From positions 1 to 44,161 of the forward strand of contig JASLWO010000072.1 of NCBI GenBank assembly GCA_030740795.1: a stretch of DNA of 44,161 nt, in the 5' to 3' direction. Numbering within the stretch: the first letter of the stretch is position 1; each line of letters opens with the position of its first letter. This document shows positions 17,319 to 26,151 of the stretch, in pieces. The DNA is from Acidimicrobiales bacterium. GTDB lineage: Bacteria > Actinomycetota > Acidimicrobiia > Acidimicrobiales > UBA8592. Made by a program: the position numbers and the translations under genes. The notes under the pieces are model-generated. The model worked only from the letters and a program-made list of their open reading frames with translations, was not told where the DNA came from and did no database searches.

Positions 17319-17334
17319 TGTGTCATATGTCACA
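17319..17334. promoter_or_regulatory. CRP/FNR-like operator candidate
   Basis: TGTGTCATATGTCACA matches the actinobacterial and enterobacterial CRP consensus TGTGA-N6-TCACA at 9 of 10 defined bases. It lies just downstream of the two C-loop hairpins and about 100 bases before the gene at 17435. It might regulate that gene or overlap the end of the small RNA. The evidence is the motif only. Confidence 0.35.
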
Positions 17335-17434
17335 GTACACACTAATGGGGGTCAAACCAAACAATTCCCAAAAAAGTCTTTCATGAAGGACTACCTCATG
17401 GGGAATTCCGATCTAGCCTGTTAGAAGAACAACT

Positions 17435-17989
17435 ATGTCTACGAACATCCTTTTTCCTTTGCTAATTGTAGCTGCGAGTCTCTTTGTAGCTCTTGCCGCT
17501 CATTCGAGAACAAGACAAAGGCACCAACCGAAAATTTTTAAACTTCAAGTACCTAAAAAGAAAAAGGGGTGGACCCGTAGTATAAAAACCGAAACTGACA
17601 TTCAAGAAGAAACAAATGCGCCTCAAGGGGAGACGTTGGTTGGATGGCATAACAAACATGAAGTTCTCCTCCTTGATTTCTTTGAACAGGCTGACAAGGT
17701 TATGAGCCAAAGTCATAGCGCAGCAAACGAGAAAGTAGCAGCTTTGGAGAAGCTACCAAATGTTGAACATGCATGTGTTTCGCATCCCGCCCCAGAGATA
17801 GGCGCTGAACTCGCAACCCTGGTGGGGATACTCAACACAGGATGCACTGCATTCTCGCGCAATGACGAAAAAGTATTTTCTGATCAACGATTGCTTTACC
17901 TTGAATATCGTTCAACTTGGTTGTCGAGAATTCGTCAGTACGTACATGACTTTGAACGTCTCATTCATCTTCGTAAACCATTACCCTGA
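17435..17989 (+). CDS. Membrane-anchored hypothetical protein
   Basis: The 184-residue protein has one N-terminal membrane segment near residues 5-22 (ILFPLLIVAASLFVALAA), a basic stretch after it (SRTRQRHQPK, PKKKKGWTR), then a mostly helical cytoplasmic domain with VLLLDFFEQADKV, a histidine/cysteine region (NVEHACVSHPAPEIGAEL) and a C-terminal helix RLLYLEYRSTWLSRIRQYVHDF. The basic residues following the segment suggest an N-out anchor with the domain in the cytoplasm. I recognise no family. It lies 43 bases upstream of the ABC exporter genes on the same strand and may belong to that unit. Confidence 0.65.
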   Translation: MSTNILFPLLIVAASLFVALAAHSRTRQRHQPKIFKLQVPKKKKGWTRSIKTETDIQEETNAPQGETLVGWHNKHEVLLLDFFEQADKVMSQSHSAANEKVAALEKLPNVEHACVSHPAPEIGAELATLVGILNTGCTAFSRNDEKVFSDQRLLYLEYRSTWLSRIRQYVHDFERLIHLRKPLP

Positions 17990-18032
17990 AATTAAACCAG
18001 CCCCCAACTAGAACGTAAGAGAAAAGGTGAGT

Positions 18033-18779
18033 ATGAACGACCCAGCTCAAATAACCCAAGTTGCAGCAAGATCTGAATCAGCGACAAAGATCTACGGGAA
18101 GGGAGACACGCTTGTACGCGCTCTTGACGATGTGGACGTTGCCTTTGAATCCGGAAGATTCACTGCAATCATGGGACCCTCTGGGTCAGGCAAATCAACA
18201 TTAATGCATTGTATGGCCGGCCTAGATAGCCTCACAAGCGGCAAGGTCTTCATAGGAGAGACTGACCTAACTGAATTAACCGAAAAAGAACTGACACTGC
18301 TTCGTCGTACCAATATCGGTTTCGTTTTCCAGTCATTTAACCTTGTCCCAACCCTGAATGCCCTTGAAAACATCACCCTGCCCATTGACCTTTCTGGCGC
18401 AAAAGTTGATCAAGACTGGTTGAACAACGTGACCGAAGCAGTAAGTCTCAAAGACCGACTGAAACATCGGCCCAATGAACTTTCAGGAGGGCAACAACAA
18501 CGCGTAGCTGTTTCACGCGCCCTTGCTAGCAAACCAAACATAATTTTCGCTGACGAACCAACCGGCAATCTCGATTCAAAAACCGGTAACGAAATACTTG
18601 AATTCATGCGTGTAGCCACAACAGAACTTCACCAAACTATTGTGATGGTGACCCATGATCCTGTAGCAGCTAGCTTCTCCGATAGGGTCATTTTTCTTGA
18701 GGATGGTCGGGTCGTGGGTGAAATTATAGATCCCACAGCAGATGGGATACTTGACCAAATGCGCAGTATTGATAGCTGA
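18033..18779 (+). CDS. ABC transporter ATPase, MacB/LolD type
   Basis: A 248-residue ATPase of the type VII (MacB/LolD/FtsE) group. Walker [10 protein letters not shown] begins at residue 48, the Q-loop is in [18 protein letters not shown], the signature is [15 protein letters not shown], Walker [14 protein letters not shown] and the switch histidine [19 protein letters not shown] and [13 protein letters not shown] are typical of this group. ATG 18033 is chosen because AAAAGG lies 5 bases upstream; a GTG two codons earlier is possible. It is 10 bases ahead of the FtsX-like permease, with which it should form a mechanotransmission complex moving lipoproteins, lipids or peptides across the outer face of the membrane. 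Confidence 0.93.
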   Translation: MNDPAQITQVAARSESATKIYGKGDTLVRALDDVDVAFESGRFTAIMGPSGSGKSTLMHCMAGLDSLTSGKVFIGETDLTELTEKELTLLRRTNIGFVFQSFNLVPTLNALENITLPIDLSGAKVDQDWLNNVTEAVSLKDRLKHRPNELSGGQQQRVAVSRALASKPNIIFADEPTGNLDSKTGNEILEFMRVATTELHQTIVMVTHDPVAASFSDRVIFLEDGRVVGEIIDPTADGILDQMRSIDS

Positions 18780-18789
18780 ATTCCACTCC

Positions 18790-21504
18790 ATGACTCTTCT
18801 CCGACTTGCAATAAAGAATGCCTACTCTAAACCAGGTCGTTTCCTGCTAACATCGCTTGCTGTCCTAATCGGGGTAGCTCTCACCACAGCTGTCTTTATC
18901 TTTACTGATAGTCTGAGATCAACTTTTGGGGACCTCAGCGACGATATTGAATCTGGTTACGATTTAGCTGTTCGATCAGAGATCCCATTTGGGAATCGTT
19001 TAAATGCCGCTCCGATTGATTTAGACCTACCAGCAGAACTTTCCAAAGTGCAAGGAGTAGTCGCTGTACAACCCCGAGTCATTGAATTTGGAATAGTGCC
19101 GAACAAAGCTGATGGATCTGCAGCTTTGGCTACGCGGGGTCCAAATATTGGAATCAATTGGGAGGATTCTTCGCCAACTCCTCGTTTATTCGTGGCAGAT
19201 GGGCGCGAACCGGTTGCAATTACAGAATTCGCTATTGACGTTGACACCGCTAAAGACGATGGTTTCCAGGTAGGTCAACAATACGATTTACAAACTCCGA
19301 ATGGTCTCAAGAAACTTACCCTTACAGGTACATTTACCTTCGCTGACCCAGAAGAAAGTGCATCTATCGGCGCCAAACTCGTCGCCATGGATACGGACTC
19401 TGCTGTTGAATTGTTCAATAGTGGAGTTGGTTTTGACGACATTACAGTAAGTGTTGGTCAGGGTTTCTCTGAAGGTGACGTCATAAAAGAAATACAAGCG
19501 TTTCTTCCCGAAGGCCTGGAAGTTTTAACAAGAAGTGATCTCGTTGACGAACAAGCCGATACTTTCAACCAATTCATAAATATTTTTCAAACGATTCTGT
19601 TGGTATTTGCCTTCATTATCCTAATTGTCGCTGCATTTATTATTTACAACGTGTTCTCAATCATCATCGGCCAGAGAATTCAAGAAATTGGACTTCTCCG
19701 AGCCTTAGGGGCTACCGGTAAACAAATCACGAACTCAATCGTTATTGAGGCATTGTGCGTTGGGGTTTTCGCTACAACGGCTGGCATCGCTCTCGGATTC
19801 CCAATTGCTTTTGGATTCCAAGAACTACTAGCTGCCTTGGACTTTGGCCCTGATGAGAATTCACTTCCCCTCAAACCAGCCACGATCATTGCCGGAGCGA
19901 TTCTAGGTATAGGACTAACACTCGTAGCCGCAGTCTGGCCCGCATTAAAAGCACGATCAATCTCTCCAATGGCAGCTTTGCGAAGCGACGTTTCTAAAAC
20001 ATATGTTGTGCCTCGGAATCTTGGAATTGGGTCATTTCTGACAATTCTTGGCATCGCCGCAATTGTTTTTGGCTTCGCTATGAATCAATGGCTACTGATG
20101 CTGCCAATTGGTGTGTTAGCTGGAGTCCTTCTTTATCTGGGTTTGAGTAGAATACATGTTTTCGCAGGCAAGATTTCTCTTTTAGCGGTTGGTTTAATAC
20201 TGCTCGTAACCGCCCTCACTGCAGATCTCTCCACTTCTATGCTTCTGGCGCTTCTTGGTGCAGCTGCTTTGAATTCATTTTTAGGCATGAACCTTCTAAG
20301 CCCAGTCTTCACTGAACCCGTTACTCGTTTCTTGGGGTTGCCTACGGCACGACTTGGTGTTCCAAGCAAAATGGCTCGGCGGAACGCTGGAAGAAGCCCT
20401 GAAAGGACAGCTTCGGCAGCTTCAGCGCTTATGATTGGTTTAGCACTTGTCGCAACGGTATCTGTTGTCTCTGAATCTCTGAAAGCAACCGTTGGTGACA
20501 TTTTAGAAGAAGACGTAATTTCTGACTGGTTTGTTCAGGGAGAAACTCTGGGTCCAGAACCTTTGGGCTTCAGTCCATCAATAACAAATGAGATTGCCGC
20601 ACTTCCAGAGGTAGAAGAAGTTCTTGCAATGCAATACTCTAACGAAGGTTTACGCACAACCTTTGATGATGAAGTGAAAAGAACCTACTCAGCGGACCTC
20701 GCATCTGTCCCAAAATATTTTAACGTAGGAATCAAAGAGAACAACGAGTCGCTTATCGGCAATCAGGCCGTATATCTCCACGAAGATGAAGCCAAAAAAT
20801 ATGGTGTTTCTATTGGGTCCACCCTCCCCGTTGAATTCATTGATCAAAGCCAGATAGAACTCGTAGTTGCCGGTATTTTCACTTCAAAATCCATCATTGA
20901 TTCAGGGTGGTTACTTGATTCGAGCGTGTACACATCAAACCCCAATCTCGTGCCACAAACCGATGACTTCGTGGGTGTCCTGCTAACAGATGGCGTTAGT
21001 GAACAAAGAGCTAGAGAGGCTCTAGAGAACGTCCTAATTGATTACGAGCAAGTAGAAGCTCGAACGAAAGATGAACTCAAGGAACAAGCCGAAAGTCAAA
21101 TAAACCGGACCTTAACTATAGTTAGCGTTCTTCTTTTCATCTCTGTTGTCCTTGCCGTCCTCGGTGTGGCAATTACCCTAGCTTTATCCGTATTTGAACG
21201 AACACGTGAGATAGGGCTAACCCGGGCTGTAGGGGCAACAAGAAAACAAATCCGGAGGATGGTCCGTGTTGAGGGAATATTAGTAGCTCTCTTTGGTGGT
21301 TTGCTTGGTGTTGGTTTAGGACTCGTTTTCGGCATTGCTTGTGTGCAGATCATCCCAGATGATTTCGTTTCTGAATTAGCTATTCCGTGGCTTCTGATCT
21401 TCAGGAATTTAGTAATCGCTGGGTTTGCCGGCTCTTTAGCGGCTTACTTCCCTGCTCGGAGGGCAGCGAAACTACAAGTCTTAGATGCTATTAATCACGA
21501 ATAG
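18790..21504 (+). CDS. ABC transporter permease with two FtsX domains
   Basis: A 904-residue membrane protein. TM1 (FLLTSLAVLIGVALTTAVFIF) is followed by a large extracytoplasmic MacB-PCD-like domain (residues about 45-250). A first FtsX module has the coupling helix QEIGLLRALGATGKQI and three TMs up to about 390. Several further TMs follow, then a second extracytoplasmic domain, then a second FtsX module with REIGLTRAVGATRKQIRRM. Duplicated FtsX domains in one chain are typical of actinobacterial exporters, which therefore need only one permease gene. ATG 18790, 10 bases after the ATPase stop, starts with MTLLRLAIKNAY, the usual cytoplasmic amphipathic helix. The substrate is unknown. It is convergent with helD. 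Confidence 0.9.
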   Translation: MTLLRLAIKNAYSKPGRFLLTSLAVLIGVALTTAVFIFTDSLRSTFGDLSDDIESGYDLAVRSEIPFGNRLNAAPIDLDLPAELSKVQGVVAVQPRVIEFGIVPNKADGSAALATRGPNIGINWEDSSPTPRLFVADGREPVAITEFAIDVDTAKDDGFQVGQQYDLQTPNGLKKLTLTGTFTFADPEESASIGAKLVAMDTDSAVELFNSGVGFDDITVSVGQGFSEGDVIKEIQAFLPEGLEVLTRSDLVDEQADTFNQFINIFQTILLVFAFIILIVAAFIIYNVFSIIIGQRIQEIGLLRALGATGKQITNSIVIEALCVGVFATTAGIALGFPIAFGFQELLAALDFGPDENSLPLKPATIIAGAILGIGLTLVAAVWPALKARSISPMAALRSDVSKTYVVPRNLGIGSFLTILGIAAIVFGFAMNQWLLMLPIGVLAGVLLYLGLSRIHVFAGKISLLAVGLILLVTALTADLSTSMLLALLGAAALNSFLGMNLLSPVFTEPVTRFLGLPTARLGVPSKMARRNAGRSPERTASAASALMIGLALVATVSVVSESLKATVGDILEEDVISDWFVQGETLGPEPLGFSPSITNEIAALPEVEEVLAMQYSNEGLRTTFDDEVKRTYSADLASVPKYFNVGIKENNESLIGNQAVYLHEDEAKKYGVSIGSTLPVEFIDQSQIELVVAGIFTSKSIIDSGWLLDSSVYTSNPNLVPQTDDFVGVLLTDGVSEQRAREALENVLIDYEQVEARTKDELKEQAESQINRTLTIVSVLLFISVVLAVLGVAITLALSVFERTREIGLTRAVGATRKQIRRMVRVEGILVALFGGLLGVGLGLVFGIACVQIIPDDFVSELAIPWLLIFRNLVIAGFAGSLAAYFPARRAAKLQVLDAINHE

Positions 21505-21521
21505 GAATTTTACTTAATTTA

Positions 21522-23600
21522 TTATTTTAGGGAATCGGGAAGAGGGCCTGAGTGGGCAACAATCAGACGTCGGGTTGCTCGTGTCAAGGCTACGTAAAGG
21601 GAACGTATTCCATTTCGCTCTCCATTAATTATCTCATTGGGTTCTACCACGATAGCTACGTCTAGCTCTAACCCTTTAACTAATCCAACAGGGACAAGGG
21701 TCACTTGGTTTGATAGAGCCCCTTCGTAAACAAGTCCATGTTCTATTCCTGAAGCTTTAAATGATTGAGTTAGCAGGTCAACATAACGATCTGGGGATAT
21801 CACTGCCATTGTTCCAGAGCCCAATTCTTCTAGTTCAGATCTTGTTAACGCAGTGACGGCACCTAGAAGGCGAGCAGGAGTTTCTACTTTCAGGAAACGA
21901 GGAGTTTCTCCTTGTTCGCGTACAGCGACTGGGGCGTTCTTCCCGTATGGTGTGTCACGCAAAACCCTTGAAGCTACATCCATGGTGGGTTGAGGCAATC
22001 TATACCCAACGGTCAATTCAGCAAAGCGCGGCTGTTTTCTACTTGGAAGAGCTTCAAGGATTTCATTCCAATTGTCGTGGGCCCATGCACCGGTTGCTTG
22101 AGCGATATCTCCAACAATTGTCATTGAGCCATTAAGTGAACGACGTCGCAACATGCGTAATTGCATTGGAGAAAGGTCCTGTGCTTCATCAACCACAATA
22201 TGGCCGAACGTCCTGATTGTTTCTTCTTCTTGAAATGCGGTTCGGGGTCCAAGGATTTCTTGAGCCTCATCTAGGATAGGGGCGTCGTGTACGGTCCAAA
22301 TCACTTCTGAGGCGTGCGGTGAACGTTCACGGAAAAGCATAAGAATCTCTTCTTTTGAAAATGATGGACATCCAGCGTTTATAAGTAAAGCTTGACTTCC
22401 GAACAGATCGTGGACAAGATGCTCCGCAGTTAAAGAAGGCCACATCCAATCTAAGGTTTCTCGGATTTCTAAGCTGGTTTCTAAATCGGCTTTAAGTTTT
22501 ATTGGGTCTATCTCAGCGTTTCGCGTACTTGCGGCAAGAGCTTCAAAGAAAGAATCTCTGACATAGTTTCGAGCGGAGTTGTGGTGCGTGTAACGGCGTT
22601 GAGCTTCTGAAACAATAATTGATGATTCTTCAACGCTGAGACGTAGTTTTTGGAGCCCATACCCTACTGTTAACTCTTCCAGTATGGGGCGTTCTCTATC
22701 TTTCACAGCTCGTTGAAGAACGTCTTTCATTAAAGAGTCCCCTTTTATCCTTGCTATCTTTTCAGAATCAAATCCCCGAACAGTAACTCTGGGCACTAGA
22801 TCCGCTAGAACGGCGAGATGAACACCGGCTTCACCTAATGAAGGAAGTACTTGTTCGATGTAAGTAAGGAAAACTTTATTCGGACCTACGACTAAAACTC
22901 CTTGTCCCTGAAGAGGAAACCTGTGCGTGTAAAGGAGGTAGGCGGCTCTGTGGAGTGCAACAACTGTTTTGCCAGTTCCTGGTCCTCCTTGGACTATTAG
23001 AACTCCTGGTAATGGGGCGCGGATAATTTCATCTTGTTCACCTTGAATGGTCGCAATGATGTCTCCTAAACGTCCCGATCGAGCTTGTTCCATGGTGGTC
23101 GCTAAAGTCATTCTTCCTTTGAAGTATGGAGTTGACGAGTCATCAATGATGTCATCGCCGAAAAATTCGTCTTCGATTCCAAGAAGCTTTTCCCCTCTCG
23201 AAGCAAAGTGGCGACGTCTAGTTAACCCCATAGGTTGCCGCCCAGTAGCACGATAGAAAGATTCTGAAATGGGGGCGCGCCAATCAACAGTAATTGGATC
23301 TTGACTCTCATCCCAAACCGCTATTCGGCCAATATAGAATGTCTCGTTTTCATCGTCTTCATTTCGTTGGTCTATCCGACCAAATACAAGCGAAGCATCT
23401 CCTATATCAAGTTGGGATAATCTCTTATTGACCTGATCGGCAATGACATCTTTCTCAAATCGGGCCTGATGAGTACCACCTTTACCTGATTCCACATTCT
23501 TATGTAGTTTCTTGGCTTCATCATGGGCGCGAGCCAAAACAGAATAAGCTTTATTGATATAGTCCTGTTCTGTTTGGAAATCGGGGTGGATTATGATCAC
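21522..23600 (-). CDS. helD: HelD-type RNA polymerase-recycling ATPase (UvrD/Rep-like)
   Basis: A 692-residue SF1-like motor protein. The N-terminal 60 residues are helical (INKAYSVLARAHDEAKKLH), as in the HelD arm that enters the RNA polymerase secondary channel. Next come FYIGRIAVWDE and WRAPISESFYRAT, which are HelD hallmarks, then Walker A GGPGTGKTVVALHR near residue 205, Walker B VVDEAQDLSPMQLRML, IVGDIAQ (motif III) and YVALTRATRRL (motif VI). HelD frees stalled or inactive RNA polymerase from nucleic acid using ATP; actinobacterial homologues can also confer rifamycin tolerance. The start is GTG with GGAAGAG immediately upstream, a short spacing. It stands alone and is divergent from hemE. 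Confidence 0.9.
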   Translation of the reverse strand: MIIIHPDFQTEQDYINKAYSVLARAHDEAKKLHKNVESGKGGTHQARFEKDVIADQVNKRLSQLDIGDASLVFGRIDQRNEDDENETFYIGRIAVWDESQDPITVDWRAPISESFYRATGRQPMGLTRRRHFASRGEKLLGIEDEFFGDDIIDDSSTPYFKGRMTLATTMEQARSGRLGDIIATIQGEQDEIIRAPLPGVLIVQGGPGTGKTVVALHRAAYLLYTHRFPLQGQGVLVVGPNKVFLTYIEQVLPSLGEAGVHLAVLADLVPRVTVRGFDSEKIARIKGDSLMKDVLQRAVKDRERPILEELTVGYGLQKLRLSVEESSIIVSEAQRRYTHHNSARNYVRDSFFEALAASTRNAEIDPIKLKADLETSLEIRETLDWMWPSLTAEHLVHDLFGSQALLINAGCPSFSKEEILMLFRERSPHASEVIWTVHDAPILDEAQEILGPRTAFQEEETIRTFGHIVVDEAQDLSPMQLRMLRRRSLNGSMTIVGDIAQATGAWAHDNWNEILEALPSRKQPRFAELTVGYRLPQPTMDVASRVLRDTPYGKNAPVAVREQGETPRFLKVETPARLLGAVTALTRSELEELGSGTMAVISPDRYVDLLTQSFKASGIEHGLVYEGALSNQVTLVPVGLVKGLELDVAIVVEPNEIINGERNGIRSLYVALTRATRRLIVAHSGPLPDSLK

Positions 23601-23730
23601 CTCTTCCGGCGCATGTTGTTAACAGCATTTTGGGTGGTTAACTATTCTAGCGATTTTTAAGACTTTCTCATCAAAGAAATGTCACTTCCCCGAATCGTTA
23701 ATTTTTGATTGTCGCTACTAGATTTATCAT

Positions 23731-24774
23731 ATGGCTTCTACGGATTTGAAAAACCATTCTTTCTTGAGAGCCTGCCGGTGCGAACCTGTTGAACAGACGC
23801 CTGTGTGGTTCATGCGACAAGCAGGAAGGTCGCTTCCTGAGTATCGTGCGTTGCGTAAAGAAGGAAGTATTTTAGATGCAATAAAGAAGCCTGATGTATC
23901 TATTGAAATCACCTTGCAGCCAATCAGGCGTTATGGCGTTGATGCAGCAATCCTGTATTCCGATATTGTGGTGCCAGTACATGCAGTTGGGTTCGGTGTT
24001 GAAATTGAACCTGGGATTGGTCCTGTAACTGCTAGTCCTTTCAGATCCGCCGATGACTTAAATAGGTTGCGGAGTCTGAACCCTGAAATTGACACCCCGT
24101 ATGTTCTTGAAACAGTAAGGGGCTGTGTCCAAGAACTTGAAGTTCCACTAATTGGTTTCGCTGGAGGTCCCTTCACCGTCGCTAGTTATCTTATTGAAGG
24201 CGGACCTTCACGCTCGTATCAAAAAACTAAAGCTTTAATGTTTGGAGACAGCGGGTTATGGAATTCTCTGATGGAACGTTTGACAGATATAACCATCCAG
24301 TCATTACTTTCCCAAGTAGAAGCTGGAGCTAGTGCCGTACAATTATTTGATTCATGGGCCGGTTCTTTATCTGCTAGCCAATATGAGCGTTTCGTTTTTC
24401 CGTATTCACAAGCTGTCTTTGCCGCTGTAGAGGAAACGGGCGTCCCTAGAATACATTTTGGGGTTGGAACTGGTGAGTTGCTACCGTTGATGAGCGAAGT
24501 AGGAGCTGATGTAGTTGGGGTTGACTGGCGTGTACCCATTGACACAGCTCGTAAAAGAATCGGAGAGGGGAAAGCTGTCCAAGGAAACCTTGACCCAGCT
24601 ATCCTCGGAGGCTCATGGAATTCAATTGAAGCTGAGGTGCTTGACATTCTCCAAAGAATAGGAGGAGAACCCGGACATGTCTTTAATCTTGGTCATGGAG
24701 TTACCCCAGAGATAGATCCAGATGTTCTTTTGCGAGTCGTTCAACTTGTACATGATTTCCGGATAGAGACATGA
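23731..24774 (+). CDS. hemE: Uroporphyrinogen decarboxylase
   Basis: HemE removes four carboxyl groups from uroporphyrinogen III to give coproporphyrinogen III. The 347 residues carry PVWFMRQAGRSLPEYRALR, the catalytic-aspartate segment AILYSDIVVPVHAVGFGVE, GFAGGPFTVASYLIEGG, VQLFDSWAGSL and FNLGHGVTPEIDPD. Length and motifs are entirely typical. Its stop overlaps the start of the protoporphyrinogen/coproporphyrinogen oxidase gene (ATGA), so the two are translationally coupled. No Shine-Dalgarno precedes the ATG, so translation may be leaderless. Confidence 0.97.
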   Translation: MASTDLKNHSFLRACRCEPVEQTPVWFMRQAGRSLPEYRALRKEGSILDAIKKPDVSIEITLQPIRRYGVDAAILYSDIVVPVHAVGFGVEIEPGIGPVTASPFRSADDLNRLRSLNPEIDTPYVLETVRGCVQELEVPLIGFAGGPFTVASYLIEGGPSRSYQKTKALMFGDSGLWNSLMERLTDITIQSLLSQVEAGASAVQLFDSWAGSLSASQYERFVFPYSQAVFAAVEETGVPRIHFGVGTGELLPLMSEVGADVVGVDWRVPIDTARKRIGEGKAVQGNLDPAILGGSWNSIEAEVLDILQRIGGEPGHVFNLGHGVTPEIDPDVLLRVVQLVHDFRIET

Positions 24775-26132
24775 GAGTCGTTATTGTTGGAGGGGGAATT
24801 AGCGGACTTAGCGCCGCTTATGCACTTGATAACACAGATCATGAAATTCTTCTTTTGGAAAGTTCAAACCGTCTTGGAGGGAAGATCTTAACTACTGAAG
24901 TAGCGGGGTCATACATTGACGCTGGACCAGATGCGTTTCTCACACGCGATCCTGAAATGCGTGAACTTTGCGACTCTCTCGGGTTAAGTGAAGAACTAGT
25001 GGCGCCAGCTGCTCAATCAGCAAAGATCTGGGTCAATGGTTCCATGCATGCTTTACCTAAAAGAAACTTTTTAGGAGTCCCTCTTGACCTAGATGAATTA
25101 GAGAACCTTTCAATAATTTCCAGTGAAGGAATAGCTGAAGCTCGTTCTGATCTTCACCGGTTAGGAAATGAGCCGGATGAAGAAGAAACGGCTGGTTCGT
25201 TAATTCGCCGTCGCCTAGGTAATGAAGTTATGAATAATCTTGTTGGCCCTCTCTTAGGGGGAATCAACGCTGGTGATGCTGATGCGCTTAGCCTTGAATC
25301 TGGATTTCCTTATTTATTTCAAGCAAGTAGGGGCGATCCAAGTCTGATTCGTTCAATAAGATCCTTTCTTGAAAAACAAAACAGAGATCCTTCCGAACCC
25401 GTTTTTCTCACACATCCAGATGGGATGCAACGGGTAGTTGATACTCTTGCAACCAAAATTAGTGCCGACGTAAAGTACAACGAGAAAGTTACCGGCATAA
25501 GGCAATCAGGTAATTCATGGATTGTAGAAAGCAATGAAGAGCATGAAACTGACGTAATTATTTTATGCACTCCGGCTTTTGTCACCTCAGATTTAATTTC
25601 CAAAACTTGTCCTGAAACTTCGCAGCTTCTATCAGAAATCCGATACGCCTCTATGGCATTTGTTACGTTCGCTTTCCCCGCTGAATTTGTGCCAGCCTTT
25701 GATGGAAGTGGTTTCCTCGTTGGGAAAGATGAGGGTACGTTAATGACAGCGTGTTCTTGGACTTCATCAAAATGGGGTCATTTCAGTAACGGAAACACTA
25801 TTTTTATACGCGTTTCTGTAGGGAGGTTCAACAACGGTCAAGCTTTACAACTCAAAGACGATGATTTAGTGAAACAACTACGAAAAGAATTAGAGGCCCT
25901 AACAGGAATCAATGTTGAACCCTCAGCTACTAGAGTTACGCGTTGGCCTAAGTCTTTCCCCCAATACGAAATTGGCCATAAGGACAGGGTTCAAAAAATT
26001 AGATCTGAAGTTCTCAATGAAGCTCCTGGGGTTTTTCTTGCTGGAGCTGCGTTTAATGGTTTAGGACTTTCGGCTTGCATTCGTGATGGAACAACACAAG
26101 CGCAAGAAGCATTAAAATTTTTAGAAGAATAA
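24771..26132 (+). CDS. hemY: HemY-type coproporphyrinogen/protoporphyrinogen oxidase
   Basis: A 453-residue FAD enzyme. Visible are the dinucleotide-binding VVIVGGGISGLSAAYAL, LLESSNRLGGKILT, DAGPDAFLTRDPEM, GGINAGDADALSLES, YASMAFVTFAF and the C-terminal FAD contact VFLAGAAFNGLGLSACIRDG. In actinobacteria enzymes of this branch oxidise coproporphyrinogen III to coproporphyrin III (CgoX) in the coproporphyrin-dependent route. The hemE overlap fits this, because hemE makes its substrate. The window does not show hemQ or hemH, so the route is inferred. It ends 19 bases before lnt. Confidence 0.93.
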   Translation: MRVVIVGGGISGLSAAYALDNTDHEILLLESSNRLGGKILTTEVAGSYIDAGPDAFLTRDPEMRELCDSLGLSEELVAPAAQSAKIWVNGSMHALPKRNFLGVPLDLDELENLSIISSEGIAEARSDLHRLGNEPDEEETAGSLIRRRLGNEVMNNLVGPLLGGINAGDADALSLESGFPYLFQASRGDPSLIRSIRSFLEKQNRDPSEPVFLTHPDGMQRVVDTLATKISADVKYNEKVTGIRQSGNSWIVESNEEHETDVIILCTPAFVTSDLISKTCPETSQLLSEIRYASMAFVTFAFPAEFVPAFDGSGFLVGKDEGTLMTACSWTSSKWGHFSNGNTIFIRVSVGRFNNGQALQLKDDDLVKQLRKELEALTGINVEPSATRVTRWPKSFPQYEIGHKDRVQKIRSEVLNEAPGVFLAGAAFNGLGLSACIRDGTTQAQEALKFLEE

Positions 26133-26151
26133 TGATCGCAAACCAATCATT

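Noticed and set aside
17375-17392. Imperfect palindrome AGTCTTTCATGAAGGACT as a terminator
   Set aside because: There is no U-tract and only a CATG loop; it may be a chance hairpin, so it was not listed as a feature.
19680-20501. Minus-strand frames (124 and 122 codons) within the ABC permease
   Set aside because: Rich in Arg/Pro/Ser as complements of hydrophobic codons; no ribosome site and they lie wholly inside a clear gene.
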